Assembly (NCBI GenBank): GCA_902768995.1 | Contig: CACXNN010000092.1 | Span: 1 to 5,225 of the forward strand | Reading direction: 5' to 3' | Source of the DNA: an uncultured Eubacteriales bacterium | Lineage (GTDB): Bacteria > Bacillota > Clostridia > Christensenellales > CAG-138 | Length of the DNA stretch: 5,225 nt | In this document: piece after piece, positions 4,828-5,225 of the stretch | Layout of the letters: every line of letters begins with the position of its first letter | Numbering within the stretch: the stretch's first letter is position 1 | Position numbers and translations under genes: made by a program | The notes under the pieces: generated by a model | Told to the model about the DNA's origin: nothing | Database searches by the model: none | The model's input: only the letters and a program-made list of their open reading frames with translations

Positions 4828-5225
4828 ATGAACGCTGTGGAACGTGTGTGCGCATTTTTGGATCAGGCCCAGGTCTACTACCTGGCCACCGCGGAGGGGG
4901 ACCAGCCCCGGGTGCGGCCCTTCGGCACGGCTTTGGTCTACGAGGGGAAGCTGTACATCCAGACCGGGAAGGTGAAGCCCGTCTCAAAGCAGCTCGCCGC
5001 CAACCCCCGGGCGGAGGTCTGCGCCTTCCACCAGGGCCAGTGGGTCCGGGTGACAGGGAAGCTCCTGAACGACGATCGGCGGGAGGTCAAGGTGGCCATG
5101 CTGGAGAAGTACCCGAATCTGAAGCGGATGTACGACCCCGACGACGGCAACACCCAGGTCCTCTATTTCGCCGAGGCCCAGGCCACCTTCGCCTCCTTTG
5201 CCGCGCCCCCGGAGACGGTGGAGCT
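4828..5225 (+). CDS. Pyridoxamine 5'-phosphate oxidase-fold (FMN-binding split barrel) protein, 3' end cut
   Basis: The 132 visible codons form a small split-barrel flavoprotein of the PNPOx-like superfamily, common in gut Clostridia. Family hallmarks are YYLATAEGDQPRVRPFG (17-33), KLYIQTGKVKPVSKQLAANP (41-60), a WVRVTGKL strand (72-79) and the ending block YDPDDGNTQVLYF (102-114). Members usually bind FMN or a related cofactor and act as oxidoreductases or in heme or nitro-compound chemistry. They are distinct from true PdxH, so a vitamin B6 role should not be assumed. The start ATG at 4828 has AAGGAGG 8 nt upstream. From memory, relatives of this type run to about 130-140 residues, so only a few residues are probably missing at the right edge. 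No signal peptide is seen. It is transcribed away from yfcE, from a promoter that competes with that of yfcE. Confidence 0.9.
   Translation, partial: MNAVERVCAFLDQAQVYYLATAEGDQPRVRPFGTALVYEGKLYIQTGKVKPVSKQLAANPRAEVCAFHQGQWVRVTGKLLNDDRREVKVAMLEKYPNLKRMYDPDDGNTQVLYFAEAQATFASFAAPPETVE

Overview
The window looks like chromosomal DNA of a GC-rich low-G+C-phylum relative (Bacillota, class Clostridia, most likely the Oscillospirales/Oscillospiraceae group). The evidence is the conserved order dnaX-ybaB-recR, strong AGGAGG-type ribosome binding sites, sigma-A-like promoters with extended -10 boxes, and the style of the DnaX, YfcE and PNPOx-family proteins. The genus is an inference and cannot be fixed from the sequence alone. 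Most genes are visibly GC-rich (37 of 60 bases are G/C at 3481-3540). One gene is strikingly AT-rich (15 of 60 at 781-840).

Layout from left to right. 1-198 (minus) is the N-terminal helix-turn-helix part of an XRE-family regulator, cut by the window edge. 199-351 is a short intergenic region with a weak extended -10 promoter for that regulator and, at 306-331, a strong hairpin that probably ends the operon to its right. 352-1380 (minus) is an AT-rich gene for a predicted membrane-anchored HNH nuclease. 1424-4097 (minus) is the housekeeping cluster dnaX (clamp-loader tau subunit), ybaB/ebfC (nucleoid-associated protein) and recR (recombination mediator). 4173-4715 (minus) is a YfcE-type metallophosphodiesterase. 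4828 to the right edge (plus) is a nearly complete PNPOx-fold flavoprotein, divergent from yfcE.

The genes dnaX, ybaB and recR run in one direction with 34-nt and 3-nt gaps and are very probably co-transcribed from a promoter just upstream of dnaX. Their products serve replication and RecFOR-type gap repair. The HNH gene follows recR after 43 nt with no visible terminator between them, so it probably rides on this operon. Its base composition, missing ribosome binding site and two-helix membrane anchor mark it as an acquired accessory gene. It may be a defence or genome-conflict effector, but its function is not established.

The most unusual points are four. (1) An AT-rich membrane-tethered HNH protein sits behind recR and ahead of what may be the operon's original terminator. 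(2) The divergent yfcE/PNPOx promoters share one almost palindromic -35 box, so RNA polymerase probably cannot occupy both. (3) An 8-bp perfect inverted repeat straddles the dnaX promoter and would bury the dnaX ribosome binding site only in read-through transcripts. (4) The region of the HNH protein next to the nuclease domain is a distinctive block of unknown function. No RNA genes, CRISPR arrays or insertion sequences were seen.
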